A stretch of DNA of 64,000 nucleotides from Sphingomonas hengshuiensis (GCF_000935025.1 NZ_CP010836.1:4464001-4528000), one strand, 5' to 3'; shown: positions 36,020-45,023, counted from the stretch's first letter. Made by a program: numbers and translations. The notes: generated from the letters alone by a model not told the origin.

Positions 36020-37363
36020 ATGCTTACCGATGCCAAGGTGCGCAACGCCAAGCCACGCCCCAAAACCTATAAACTCGCAGACACCAATCGCCTCTGCCTG
36101 ATGGTCACCCCCAGCGGCGGAAAGCTGTGGCGCTGGAACTACGAATATGATGGCAAGAACAAGACGATGGCCTTTGGTGCCTATCCCCGCGTCTCGCTGG
36201 CGGACGCCCGTGAAAAACGCGACGAAGCCTGGTCCATGCTGTGCGAAGGACAGGATCCCAATGTCGCGAAGCGCCTGAAGATCGAGGCGAACCTCGAAGC
36301 CGGGCGACAGACGTTCGAGCGTGTGGCTCGCGAGTGGCACGAGAACGCCAAGGCCCAGTGGGCAACGATCCATGCCAGCGACATCATCCGCAGCCTGGAG
36401 CGCGATGTCTTTCCGACGATCGGCTCCCTGCCCATCGCCCAACTCACCCCGCCGCTTATCCTCGGCGTTCTGCGCGAGATCGAGGCACGGGGCGCTATCG
36501 AGACCGCGAAGCGTGTGCGGCAGCGCATCTCGGCCGTGTTCGTCTACGCGATCGCCCAGGGGATCGCGACGAGCGACCCCGCTGAAAAGCTTGGTGCCGT
36601 GCTCAAGCCGCTGCGCAAAGGTAGGCAGCCGGCAATCACCGATCTGGTCCCGCTACGGCGCATGATCCTCGCGGCCGAGGAGGACAATGCGCGGCCGATC
36701 ACACGGCTGGGGCTCAGGATGCTCGCACTCACGGCCGTCAGGCCGAGCGAACTGCGCGGTGCGCATTGGGCCGAATTCGAGGACCTGGATGGCAAGCTGC
36801 CGCTCTGGCGCATCCCGTCGGCCCGGATGAAGGGTGACCTCGACCGGAAGGAGGAAAAGGGTGGCGACCACCTCGTGCCGCTCACGCCGCAGGCTGTCGC
36901 TGTATTGCGGGCAATCTGGCCGCTGACCGGCGGCGGACCGCTGGTCTTCCCCAGCAACCGCCATGCGCACCGGCCGATGAGCGAAAATGCGATCGGCTAT
37001 CTGCTGAACCGCGCCGGCTATCACGGGCATCACGTGCCGCATGGATTTCGCGCAGCCTTCTCCACCATCATGAACGAATGGGCGGAGCGCCACGGCGATC
37101 CGCACGACCGCAAGGTGATCGACCTGATGCTCGCCCATGTCCCAAAGGATAAGGTCGAGGGTGCGTACAACCGGGCAGCCTATATGCCGCGCCGACGGGA
37201 ACTCGCGACAATCTGGGCCGATCTGCTCAGCGAAGGCCTGCCCGATCCCGTGGCTCTGGTCGATCGGCCGGTGAAGGAAATCGGCATGGGCTCACGGCGG
37301 CGCTTGCCGGCGCCGGTCGAGCCAGACTTCCGGTTTCCGCGTCAACGGCGTGGAGCCCAATAG
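36020..37363 (+). CDS. P4-type tyrosine integrase
   Basis: A 447-aa site-specific recombinase. The N-terminal DUF4102 arm-binding domain (LTDAKVRNAKPRPKTYKLAD) is followed by a SAM-like core-binding domain and a C-terminal catalytic domain with the conserved arginine in AVRPSELRGAHWAEF, the HGFR box in VPHGFRAAFS and the tyrosine in GAYNRAAYMPRRR. It is intact and integrates DNA at tRNA genes, here tRNA-Ser. A GGAGA ribosome-binding site lies at 36009-36013. It marks the left end of a genomic island. Confidence 0.93.
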   Translation: MLTDAKVRNAKPRPKTYKLADTNRLCLMVTPSGGKLWRWNYEYDGKNKTMAFGAYPRVSLADAREKRDEAWSMLCEGQDPNVAKRLKIEANLEAGRQTFERVAREWHENAKAQWATIHASDIIRSLERDVFPTIGSLPIAQLTPPLILGVLREIEARGAIETAKRVRQRISAVFVYAIAQGIATSDPAEKLGAVLKPLRKGRQPAITDLVPLRRMILAAEEDNARPITRLGLRMLALTAVRPSELRGAHWAEFEDLDGKLPLWRIPSARMKGDLDRKEEKGGDHLVPLTPQAVAVLRAIWPLTGGGPLVFPSNRHAHRPMSENAIGYLLNRAGYHGHHVPHGFRAAFSTIMNEWAERHGDPHDRKVIDLMLAHVPKDKVEGAYNRAAYMPRRRELATIWADLLSEGLPDPVALVDRPVKEIGMGSRRRLPAPVEPDFRFPRQRRGAQ

Positions 37364-37378
37364 TCATCGCTGGACAAT

Positions 37379-37398
37379 TGGTAACGTATATGTTACCA
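37379..37398. promoter_or_regulatory. Palindromic operator before the toxin-antitoxin pair
   Basis: TGGTAAC (37379-37385) and GTTACCA (37392-37398) are perfect 7-bp arms around GTATAT. The site lies 14 bp before the toxin start and overlaps the probable promoter (TGGACA at 37371-37376). It fits autorepression by the HigA-like antitoxin. Confidence 0.65.
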
Positions 37399-37411
37399 GA
37401 AAGAGCGTGCG

Positions 37412-37750
37412 TTGATCGTTCAGGAATATATTCGCGAGGACGGCTCAAGCCCGTTCCGATCATGGTTCGACGATCTCGATTCCCAGGCTTCGGCCAAGGT
37501 GGCGACCGCCATCGTAAGGCTGGAACTGGGCAATCTGTCGAACGTCAAATGGATCGGTGGCGGGCTCGGGGAATATCGCATCGATTGGGGGCCGGGCTAT
37601 CGGCTCTATCTCGCCCGCGACGGGGATGAGCTGATCATCCTGTTCGTGGGCGGGACCAAGAAACGGCAACAGTCCGACATCGAACGAGCGGGCGTGCTGA
37701 TCGGCGAGTACAAGGCTCGCAGGGCGGCGGCGAGGAAAGACAGGAAGTGA
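37412..37750 (+). CDS. RelE/HigB-type toxin (Gp49-like)
   Basis: A 112-aa type II toxin of the phage-derived Gp49-like/HigB group: RSWFDDLDSQASAKVATAIV, LGEYRIDWGPGYRLYL and the closing LFVGGTKKRQQSDIE are family hallmarks. Such toxins are mRNA interferases. The start is TTG 37412, since no ATG or GTG is in frame; AGAAAGAG precedes it. The antitoxin follows after 4 bp, the toxin-first order typical of higBA. Confidence 0.87.
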   Translation: MIVQEYIREDGSSPFRSWFDDLDSQASAKVATAIVRLELGNLSNVKWIGGGLGEYRIDWGPGYRLYLARDGDELIILFVGGTKKRQQSDIERAGVLIGEYKARRAAARKDRK

Positions 37751-37754
37751 CAAA

Positions 37755-38078
37755 ATGGTGCTGACCCGAGATTTCAAGGAAACGGTGAAGGAACGCGCCG
37801 CGCGCGATCCTGCCTTCGCCAAGGCCATGCTCGATGAGGCAGCTACCGCTTTCCTCAACGGGGAACCGCACGTGGCGCGGCTGATCCTGCGCGATCTGGT
37901 CAATGCCTCGGTCAGTTTCGAGGAACTGGCGACCGAGACCAACCGCCCGAGCAAGAGCCTGCACCGAATGCTGTCGGAGAAGGGCAACCCGAGCATGGAC
38001 AATCTCGCTGCCATCTTCGACGCGGTACGCAAGCGACTGGGAGTCGTTTTCGAAGCGCACGCTGTCGAAGCGGCATGA
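37755..38078 (+). CDS. HigA-like helix-turn-helix antitoxin
   Basis: A 107-aa antitoxin with a helix-turn-helix (SFEELATETNRPSKSLHRML, about residues 53-72) and an N-terminal segment (LTRDFKETVKERAARDPAFA) typical of addiction-module antidotes paired with Gp49-like toxins. It should neutralise the upstream toxin and repress the pair through the palindrome at 37379-37398. It helps hold the integrated element in the population. Confidence 0.87.
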   Translation: MVLTRDFKETVKERAARDPAFAKAMLDEAATAFLNGEPHVARLILRDLVNASVSFEELATETNRPSKSLHRMLSEKGNPSMDNLAAIFDAVRKRLGVVFEAHAVEAA

Positions 38079-38577
38079 CGTCTGGAGGGAACCCATTCGG
38101 GTGGCACGTTTCCGGCCACTCAGCACAAAAACCTAATAGCCGTGCGACACGAAAACCTAACAGATGTGCATCCACGCGTTTCATGCCCTGAAGGTATTGG
38201 GCTGGATTCCCCGAGGCTTACCTCTCTTAGATCCTGCATTAATCTGATCCGGCACCGCTTTTTTTGGCAGTGCCGGGGCGTGAGGACCTGGCCTCTTTCC
38301 TGTCGAGAATTTTCCGGAATTATCACGCAGCTCAGCCCGAGCAGCTATTCGCAGACGGCGCGCGCCGGCCTGCGTCATGTCGTGGCCGTTCGCCGCCCAA
38401 GCGCCGGCTTTAGGCCCTGCGCAGACCTTTGAGCGCGCAGTTCGAGATACCGCCGTCGCGTTTCTTGAGTGCCACCAGGGGAACCGGCCCGAATTTATTT
38501 TTGCAGCAGCCCCGTAGTTCGCAGCGCGCCGCGTCAATCCCTTCAACGCCGGAGCATCTGGCGATGGGAGGGAAAGA
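38079..38577. other. 500-bp gap between the toxin-antitoxin pair and the receptor gene
   Basis: I see no gene here on either strand. The stretch is less GC-rich than its surroundings near 38240-38330 and holds the 23-bp tandem repeat at 38123-38169. The ribosome-binding site of the TonB receptor (GGGAGGGAAAGA, 38565-38576) lies at the right edge. The rest may contain the promoter read by the ECF sigma factor, but I could not define it. Confidence 0.5.
38123..38169 (+). repeat. Two 23-bp imperfect tandem repeats
   Basis: Copy one (38123-38145) starts GCACAAAAACCTAATAG and copy two (38147-38169) starts ACACGAAAACCTAACAG; they match at 18 of 23 positions with a 24-bp period. Each ends in GTGC. 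The pattern resembles iterons or paired regulator sites of mobile elements. Confidence 0.45.
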
Positions 38578-41169
38578 ATGACGATCTGGAAACGGGGACT
38601 CTGCACCGCGCTTTTTGCTACCGCGACATCGCACGTCGGCATGGCCATAGTGCCGGCCAGCGCACAGGTATCGGCAACACGCTTCGACTGGCCGGCACAG
38701 GATCTTGCGACGACGCTGCGCGCGATCGCCCGGCAGGGTGGCCGGGAAATCCTGTTCGCGGACGCGGACGTGCACGGGAAGCGCTCACCAGCGGTTCGGG
38801 GCAGCTTCACGATCGAGCAGGCGGTGCGCCTCTCACTCGATGGGAGCGACTTGACGGTCGAGGAGCAGGCCGGCGCGCTGGTCGTACGGGCGCACCCCCG
38901 GGTTCACGCGGACGATGCGGCAGAGACCGACATCACGGTGACCGGCACGCGCATCCGCGGCGCTACCGGGCCATCGCCGGTCATTGTGGTGTCGCGCCGG
39001 GGACTGGAGGAGCAGGGCATCCCCGACATGGCGAGCGTATCGCGGATCATCCCGCAGAATTTCACCGGAGGGCAAAACCCCGGGGTCGCGGGGGGCGGTG
39101 ACCAGGGCGGATACAATAACATCAATAACGCGACGACGCTCAACCTTCGCGGGTTGGGCTCGGACGCGACGTTGACGCTCATCAATGGTCACCGCCTTCC
39201 TTACGACGCCGTCAACCAGGGCGTCGACATCTCGACGATCCCGCTCGTCGCGCTCGACCGTATCGAGGTGATCGCGGACGGCGCCTCCGCGCTCTATGGG
39301 TCGGACGCCGTGGGCGGCGTCGCCAACCTCCTGCTGCGCCGCGATTATGACGGGCTTCAGCTCAGCGCGCGGGGCGGCGGCTCGACCGAGGGCGGCAACG
39401 TCCAGCAGCAATATTCCGGCGTTGGCGGCAAGCGCTGGGCCGGCGGCGGGTTCATGGCTGCGCTCGACTATAGCAAGGCGACGCCGATCTACGCCGACGA
39501 ACGGTCCTATTCGCGAGGGCTCACGCCGTCGCAGATGCTCGGCACCGGCAGCCGGCAAGTGAGCGCCGTCCTCACCGGGCACCAGGATCTGGCGAGCTGG
39601 ATTTCCTTCGAACTGGACGCCCAGCTCGCCGATCGCCGTTCGCGCAAGGGCAATGCGTTCACCGCGACTGCGCCGGTGACGACCTATGGTCAGCTCAGCC
39701 TGCCCGTCACCCGCTCCTACGCGGTGACGCCCTCGTTGCATCTCCGCCCGGGCGGCGGCTGGGAGGGGACGCTCCAGGTGACCGACGGCGAGAGTTCGAC
39801 CGTGAGCACGGCGTATCGCTATCTCAATGGCCCGCCGCAGATCGGCCGCTCGGCCTATGACAATCATCTCACCAACGTCGAGGCGAGCGCGGAGGGGCCG
39901 CTCGTCCACCTGCCGGGCGGCGATGTCCGGCTCGCCATAGGGGGCGGCTACCGGCGCTTCCAGCTCGGTATCAACGTCCGTTCGACGAGCGGCGGGGTGA
40001 CCCGCGTCACCCGCGATGCGGTCGAGCGCCGCGAGAGCCTGTTCGGCTATGGCGAACTGTCGCTACCGCTGATCGGCCCCGCCAACCGGATGCCGCTGAT
40101 CGAGGCGCTGCGCCTCAGCGCAGCGGTCCGATACGAGCGCTATGCCGGGATCGATGCGGTGGCGACGCCCAAGCTCGGGCTGGTCTATGCCCCGCACCGC
40201 GCCATCACGCTCAAATATAGCTGGGGGCGCTCGTTCAAGATCCCGACGCTGAACCAGGTCAATCAGGCGCGCGAAGTCTATCTGCTCAGTGGGTCGTCCT
40301 TCTCGCCGCAGCCGAACCCGCCGCTACCGGCGGGATCAACCGTGCTCCTCCTCAGCGGCGGCAATCCCGATCTTCGCGCCGAGCGTGCGACCAGTTCGAC
40401 CCTGTCGGCCGAATTCCGGCCGATCCGGGGCCTGCGCATCGAGGCCAGTTGGTTCGACATCGATTATCGCGGTCGGATCGCGTCCGCGATCAGCGACTTC
40501 TCGACGGCGCTCACCAATCCGCTCGCCAGGGATTTCGTCGTGTATGCGCCGGGTGCGAGCGTGCAGCAGGGGCTGATCGCGGGTGCCCCGCTCGGGCTGC
40601 AGAACCAGACGACGCAGCCCTATGACCCCGCGCTCGTTGCCGCGGTGGTCGATACCAGCCTGCGCAACACCGCGCGCGAGCGCGACCGTGGGGTGGATCT
40701 CGCGATCGACTATAGCGCGGACCTTCCGGGCGACAGCCAGCTCCAGATCGGTGGGTCGGCAAGCTATCTCGATGCGAAGCGCCAGACGATCGCCGGCCAG
40801 CCTTGGGAGCGTCGCGCGGGCGTGATCTTCACGCCACCGCATTTCAGGGCGCGCGGGTCGGCGACATGGCGGACGCAGCTGGTCCAGCTATCGGCGTCGC
40901 TCAACTATGCCGACAGCAACCTCGACAATCGCTACACCCAGGCGACCGATGTCGGCGCCTTCACCACGCTCGATCTCGGCGGTGCCTTCCGCCCCGCGAT
41001 CGACCATGGGCCATTGCGCGGCATCGAACTGCGGGTGGCGGTCCAGAATCTGCTGAACGAGGAACCCGACCCGATCCGGAACGCCGCCGCCTCCGCGATC
41101 CCGTTCGATTCGACCAACCAGTCGCCGATCGGACGGTTCGTCAGCGTCACGGTGACCAAGCAATGGTGA
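38578..41169 (+). CDS. FecA-type TonB-dependent receptor with STN domain (lasso peptide uptake)
   Basis: An 863-aa outer-membrane receptor. After the signal peptide comes an STN signalling domain (residues about 34-105: FDWPAQDLATTLRAIARQGG...), then the TonB box region and plug (VTVTGTR-like ITVTGTRIRG, LNLRGLGSDATLTLINGHR) and a 22-strand barrel ending in VTVTKQW. The STN domain talks to FecR, which is encoded 7 kb away with an ECF sigma factor. Next to a lasso isopeptidase gene and lasso biosynthesis genes, its ligand is most likely the lasso peptide itself. The isopeptidase start lies inside its last codons. Confidence 0.9.
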   Translation: MTIWKRGLCTALFATATSHVGMAIVPASAQVSATRFDWPAQDLATTLRAIARQGGREILFADADVHGKRSPAVRGSFTIEQAVRLSLDGSDLTVEEQAGALVVRAHPRVHADDAAETDITVTGTRIRGATGPSPVIVVSRRGLEEQGIPDMASVSRIIPQNFTGGQNPGVAGGGDQGGYNNINNATTLNLRGLGSDATLTLINGHRLPYDAVNQGVDISTIPLVALDRIEVIADGASALYGSDAVGGVANLLLRRDYDGLQLSARGGGSTEGGNVQQQYSGVGGKRWAGGGFMAALDYSKATPIYADERSYSRGLTPSQMLGTGSRQVSAVLTGHQDLASWISFELDAQLADRRSRKGNAFTATAPVTTYGQLSLPVTRSYAVTPSLHLRPGGGWEGTLQVTDGESSTVSTAYRYLNGPPQIGRSAYDNHLTNVEASAEGPLVHLPGGDVRLAIGGGYRRFQLGINVRSTSGGVTRVTRDAVERRESLFGYGELSLPLIGPANRMPLIEALRLSAAVRYERYAGIDAVATPKLGLVYAPHRAITLKYSWGRSFKIPTLNQVNQAREVYLLSGSSFSPQPNPPLPAGSTVLLLSGGNPDLRAERATSSTLSAEFRPIRGLRIEASWFDIDYRGRIASAISDFSTALTNPLARDFVVYAPGASVQQGLIAGAPLGLQNQTTQPYDPALVAAVVDTSLRNTARERDRGVDLAIDYSADLPGDSQLQIGGSASYLDAKRQTIAGQPWERRAGVIFTPPHFRARGSATWRTQLVQLSASLNYADSNLDNRYTQATDVGAFTTLDLGGAFRPAIDHGPLRGIELRVAVQNLLNEEPDPIRNAAASAIPFDSTNQSPIGRFVSVTVTKQW

Positions 41170-43280
41170 ACCTGCGCGTCCTCCTTCTCCTCGTCGCGCT
41201 CTTGCTCCTGCGCCCGGCAATAGCGCGAGCAGCCCCCAGTTGCGCCGACCTGATGCCGTCGGGGGCGGCGTTCCCGATTCGCGACCTCGTGCCGGAGGAT
41301 CTGGTTCGCCTGCGCGACATCGGCCCGGTCGACAACAACCAGCAATATGGCGGACTGTTCTCGGTATCGCCGGATGGCACCCATGCCGCGTTCCAGCTTC
41401 GGCGCGGCGATCCGGCTGCCAACAGCGTCTGCATCGCAATGCTGGTGGTCGACCTTCGCGCCAGGGGACCTGCCGTCATCGTCGACCGCGGCGGCGACTT
41501 CCTGCGCGTGCGCTATGATTTTCGCGGCAAGGCGAACTTTCCCACCGGTTTGGCCGATCCGATCACGCCGCGCTGGTCGCCCGACGGGAAATGGATCTTC
41601 TATCGCCGGCGCGACGGGGGGCACGTCCAGTTATGGCGGGCTGCGGCAGATGGCAGCGGCAGCAAGGCGATCACGCAGAGTGTCGACGACATCGACGATT
41701 TCCGCGTGCGGGCGGATGGTCGCAGCATCGTCTATGCGACCCGGCCGGGCCTACGGAGCGCGCTCGCCGCGATTGATCGCGAAGGGCGTTCGGGCTTCCT
41801 CTATGATGATCGCTTCGCGCCGTCGGCGAGCGATCGGCCCTTCGCGCCGGCATCCATCCCGCGCGCCGTCTCCGTGCTCGATCTGGCGAACGGCGTGACG
41901 CGGGCGGCAAGGCCCGAGGAAGCGGCGCTGCTCGATACCCCGTCGATGCGCGAAGGGAGCTGGACGGAAGCGCCAGCGTCCTCGGGTGCCACCGCGCGGG
42001 TGCAAGTTCCGGCAGGGACGCTGTACAGCACGCGCGGACAATTGGCGGTCCTCCATGGTGGAGACACCCTGGCCTGCACCGTGCCCGAATGCGCGGACGC
42101 AAGCTTTCCCTGGTGGGTGCGCGGCAAGGTCCGCTTCCTCCGTCACGAGGGATGGGCGAACGCTGTCACCGCGATCTACGAATGGACGCCGGGCCCGCGC
42201 AGCGTCCGCCGCCTCTACGCAACCGAGGATGTGCTTCTCGGCTGCGTGCCAGCGGACGGATCGATCATTTGCCTGCGCGAAGGCTCGACCCAGCCCCGCC
42301 GGCTCGAGCGGCTCGATCCGGCAACCGGAAAGCGGGCGGTGCTGTTCGACCCCAATCCCGAATTCGCGCATCTGCGGCTCGGCCGTGTCGAGCGGCTCCG
42401 CTCGCGCAACAGCTTCGGCATGGAGTCCTTTGCCGACCTGGTGCTGCCGGTCGGCTACAGGCCCGGGACGCACTATCCGCTGGTCGTGGTGCAATATGGC
42501 TCGCGCGGCTTCCTGCGCGGTGGAACCGGCGACGAGTATCCGATCCAGGCCTTCGCCAATCGGGGCTTCGCGGTGCTGAGCGCCGATCGACCGAGACAGC
42601 TCGGGCTCAAGGCCAGCAACGACTTCCAGGCGGCGGCGCGGATCGACCTCAAGGACTTCGCCGATCGTCGCAGCGTGCTGGAGGCGATCGAGGATCCGGT
42701 GCGCATCGCGATCGCGCGCGGCATCGCCGATCCGGCGCGCATCGGCATCACCGGGCTCAGCGATGGCTCGTCGACGGCGGGCTTCGCCCTGCTGCACAGC
42801 AGGCTCTTCTCGGCCTATGCGATAAGCAGTTGCTGCTGGGACACCAACCTCGCCATGCGCGTGGGGCCAAGCGCCGCCCGCATCTTCTACGACATGGGAT
42901 ATCCCAGGACCGTCGATGACAGTCCGGCCGCGACGGCTTTCTGGAAGGGAATCGCCTTCACGCCCAACGCCCGGCGCATCCGCGGACCGATCCTGGTACA
43001 GGTGGCGGACGACGAGTATCTGAGCGCGCTCCAGACCTTCACGGCCTTGCGCGAGCTCGATCGTCCGATCGAGATGTATGTCTTTCCGGACGAGCACCAT
43101 GTGAAGTGGCAACCCGCCCACCGGCTCGCCGTCTACACCCGCGCGATCGACTGGTTCGACTATTGGCTGAACGGGAACAAGGCGCCAGGTCGCGCTGATG
43201 AGGCCGCACGGTGGGAAGCGATGCGTGCGGCAGTTGCACGGCAGGCGGCAGGATCGGAGGCCAAGGCGCCGGAACCTTGA
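41163..43280 (+). CDS. Prolyl-oligopeptidase-family lasso peptide isopeptidase
   Basis: A 705-aa exported serine peptidase. It has a signal peptide (VNLRVLLLLVALLLLRPAIA), a beta-propeller-like N-terminal domain (SVSPDGTHAAFQLRRGD) and a C-terminal alpha/beta-hydrolase domain with GLSDGSST (nucleophile), VADDEY (acid) and DEHHVKW (histidine). This layout and the neighbours match the lasso isopeptidases of the astexin/sphingopyxin clusters (AtxE type), which open the macrolactam ring of imported lasso peptides. The ATG at 41163 overlaps the stop of the TonB receptor gene by 7 bp, so both are made together. Confidence 0.87.
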   Translation: MVNLRVLLLLVALLLLRPAIARAAPSCADLMPSGAAFPIRDLVPEDLVRLRDIGPVDNNQQYGGLFSVSPDGTHAAFQLRRGDPAANSVCIAMLVVDLRARGPAVIVDRGGDFLRVRYDFRGKANFPTGLADPITPRWSPDGKWIFYRRRDGGHVQLWRAAADGSGSKAITQSVDDIDDFRVRADGRSIVYATRPGLRSALAAIDREGRSGFLYDDRFAPSASDRPFAPASIPRAVSVLDLANGVTRAARPEEAALLDTPSMREGSWTEAPASSGATARVQVPAGTLYSTRGQLAVLHGGDTLACTVPECADASFPWWVRGKVRFLRHEGWANAVTAIYEWTPGPRSVRRLYATEDVLLGCVPADGSIICLREGSTQPRRLERLDPATGKRAVLFDPNPEFAHLRLGRVERLRSRNSFGMESFADLVLPVGYRPGTHYPLVVVQYGSRGFLRGGTGDEYPIQAFANRGFAVLSADRPRQLGLKASNDFQAAARIDLKDFADRRSVLEAIEDPVRIAIARGIADPARIGITGLSDGSSTAGFALLHSRLFSAYAISSCCWDTNLAMRVGPSAARIFYDMGYPRTVDDSPAATAFWKGIAFTPNARRIRGPILVQVADDEYLSALQTFTALRELDRPIEMYVFPDEHHVKWQPAHRLAVYTRAIDWFDYWLNGNKAPGRADEAARWEAMRAAVARQAAGSEAKAPEP

Positions 43281-43300
43281 GGGCGCCGGACCATCGTGTT

Positions 43301-43399
43301 TATGTCATATGACGCATAACACCGTTTTATGTTCTTTATGCCATATGTCGTCGATATGCGTTTAACGGCATATTGACGTGATATGCGATAGAGCGCATA
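43301..43399. promoter_or_regulatory. Array of four HipB operators at 27-bp spacing
   Basis: Four 18-bp sites of the form TATGY-N8-SCATA start at 43301, 43328, 43355 and 43382, each exactly 27 bp after the last. Sites 3 and 4 are perfect (TATGC...GCATA); site 1 is TATGT...GCATA and site 2 is TATGT...CCATA. The E. coli HipB operator is TATCC-N8-GGATA, the same geometry, and E. coli also uses four operators. The last site ends 8 bp before the hipB start, so the array covers the promoter and should allow cooperative autorepression by HipAB. Confidence 0.85.
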
Positions 43400-43407
43400 A
43401 TATCGAA

Positions 43408-43659
43408 ATGACGCAAATGGTACGGACGCCCCAACAGCTCGGAGACGCCCTTCGCCGGCAACGCCGGGTGAAGGGCCTCAACCAGACCAGCACGGCAGAG
43501 CAGGCCGGGCTTCGGCAGGAGCTGATCTCGAAAATCGAGACCGGAAGTCCTGGAACGCGCATCGATTCGATCTTCGCCCTGCTGGCCGCGCTGGATCTGG
43601 AATTCGTCGTGCAGCCCCGCTCCCGCCTCTCCGCGCAGGACATCGAGGACATCTTCTGA
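43408..43659 (+). CDS. hipB: HipB-type antitoxin / transcriptional repressor
   Basis: An 83-aa Xre-type protein with helix-turn-helix (LGDALRRQRRVKGLNQTSTA then EQAGLRQELISKIETG) and the C-terminal stretch ALLAALDLEFVVQPR typical of HipB. It should bind the four operators directly upstream and neutralise HipA. I use ATG 43408; GTG 43378 would place the last operator inside the gene. The stop overlaps the hipA start (TGATG). Confidence 0.9.
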   Translation: MTQMVRTPQQLGDALRRQRRVKGLNQTSTAEQAGLRQELISKIETGSPGTRIDSIFALLAALDLEFVVQPRSRLSAQDIEDIF

Positions 43660-44984
43660 TGCCGCGCAGGCGGGTGCACGTGCCGCTCAATGTCTTCCTG
43701 AACAATCGCCATGTCGGCATCCTCGACAAGCAGTCGAGCGGCGCGATCGCATTCGTCTATGCCGCTGCGTGGCTTGCGTGGGAGCATGCCTTCCCCGTCT
43801 CCCTGTCGCTTCCGTTGCGCGCGGAACGCTATATCGGCGCGCCCGTGGTCGCGGTTTTCGAGAACCTGCTGCCCGACGCACTGCCGGTCCGCACCCGGCT
43901 GGCCGAGCGCGTGGGCGCCGGCGGCACCGACGCCTATAGTCTGCTGGCACAGATCGGCCGCGACTGTGTCGGCGCCCTGCAGTTCCTGCCGGATGGTGCG
44001 GCGGCGCCCGAGACGGGGGAGGTCGCTGGGGAGGACGTCGATGAAGCGCAGATCGAGGCGCTTCTCAACAACCTTTCGCGTGCGCCGCTTGGACTCGATC
44101 GGGAGCAGGATTTTCGCATCTCGGTCGCGGGCGCCCAGGAGAAGACCGCGCTTCTCCGTCTGGGCGACCGGTGGCTGAAACCGAGCGGTACGACCCCGAC
44201 GACGCACCTGCTCAAGCCGCAAATCGGCCAGATCCATGCCGCCGGTGGCATGATCGACCTGAGCAACAGCGTCGAGAACGAGCATTATTGCCTGACCCTG
44301 CTCGCAGGCTTCGGGCTCCCGGTGGCCCGTACCGCCATCTATCGCTTCGGGAAGACCCGGACGCTGGTGGTCGAGCGCTTCGACCGGCGCTGGACGCGCG
44401 ACGGTCGCCTGCTGCGCCTGCCGCAGGAGGATTTCTGCCAGGCGCTTTCGGTGCCGCCGGCCGCCAAATACCAGAATGAGGGCGGTCCCGGCGTTACCGC
44501 CTTGCTCGATCTGCTGCAGGGCAGCGACGATCCTGCCGCCGATCGCCTCGTCGTGTTCAAGGCGCAGTTGCTCTTCTGGCTGATCGGCGCGCCCGACGGG
44601 CACGCCAAGAATTTCAGCCTGTTCCTGAAGCCCGGCGGCCGCTTCTCGCTGACGCCGCTCTATGACGTGCTCACCGGCCAGCCCGGCGTCGATGCGCGGC
44701 AGATCCGGCTGAACGGCTTCAAGCTGGCCATGTCGATCGGCACCAGCCGCCACTATCGCATGCGCGACATCACCGGCCGACATTTTTTCGAGACGGGGCG
44801 CGAGGCCGGGCTGTCCGAGCCTGTGGTTCGCGAGGCCGTCGAGGACATCCGTGCGCGAGGAGGGGCCGCGTTTTCGAGCGCGATCGACGCGATGCCGGAG
44901 GGGTTCCCCGAACAGATCCACGCGTCGGTCCGCGCGGCGTTCGAGGCGCGTATCCGGACCTTCGACGCAGTGCCGACGGCCTGA
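43659..44984 (+). CDS. hipA: HipA-type Ser/Thr kinase toxin
   Basis: A 441-aa kinase with the two HipA domains. The N-terminal subdomain starts VPLNVFLNNRHVGILDK; the kinase core shows ISVAGAQEKTALL, VERFDRRW, the catalytic PDGHAKNFS and LYDVLTG for metal binding. All key residues are present, so it is probably active. HipA kinases phosphorylate glutamyl-tRNA synthetase or other targets and cause dormancy. It is coupled to hipB and converges on the lasso cyclase gene. An intact hipBA inside a lasso-peptide locus is unusual. Confidence 0.92.
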   Translation: MPRRRVHVPLNVFLNNRHVGILDKQSSGAIAFVYAAAWLAWEHAFPVSLSLPLRAERYIGAPVVAVFENLLPDALPVRTRLAERVGAGGTDAYSLLAQIGRDCVGALQFLPDGAAAPETGEVAGEDVDEAQIEALLNNLSRAPLGLDREQDFRISVAGAQEKTALLRLGDRWLKPSGTTPTTHLLKPQIGQIHAAGGMIDLSNSVENEHYCLTLLAGFGLPVARTAIYRFGKTRTLVVERFDRRWTRDGRLLRLPQEDFCQALSVPPAAKYQNEGGPGVTALLDLLQGSDDPAADRLVVFKAQLLFWLIGAPDGHAKNFSLFLKPGGRFSLTPLYDVLTGQPGVDARQIRLNGFKLAMSIGTSRHYRMRDITGRHFFETGREAGLSEPVVREAVEDIRARGGAAFSSAIDAMPEGFPEQIHASVRAAFEARIRTFDAVPTA

Positions 44985-45006
44985 GCGCGGCGATTGCCGC
45001 TCGGGC
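44979..45006. terminator. Possible two-way terminator between hipA and the lasso cyclase gene
   Basis: The sequence GCCTGAGCGCGGC-gatt-GCCGCTCGGGC can fold into a strong, slightly bulged GC hairpin. It overlaps the hipA stop and lies in the 39-bp gap between two converging genes. There is no T-tract, so confidence is low. Confidence 0.35.
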
Positions 45007-45023
45007 CAGCCGGGCGGATGTCC

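Noticed and set aside
37371..37398. A full sigma-70 promoter for the higBA-like pair
   Set aside because: TGGACA is a fair -35, but no good -10 stands 16-18 bp away, so I report only the palindrome.
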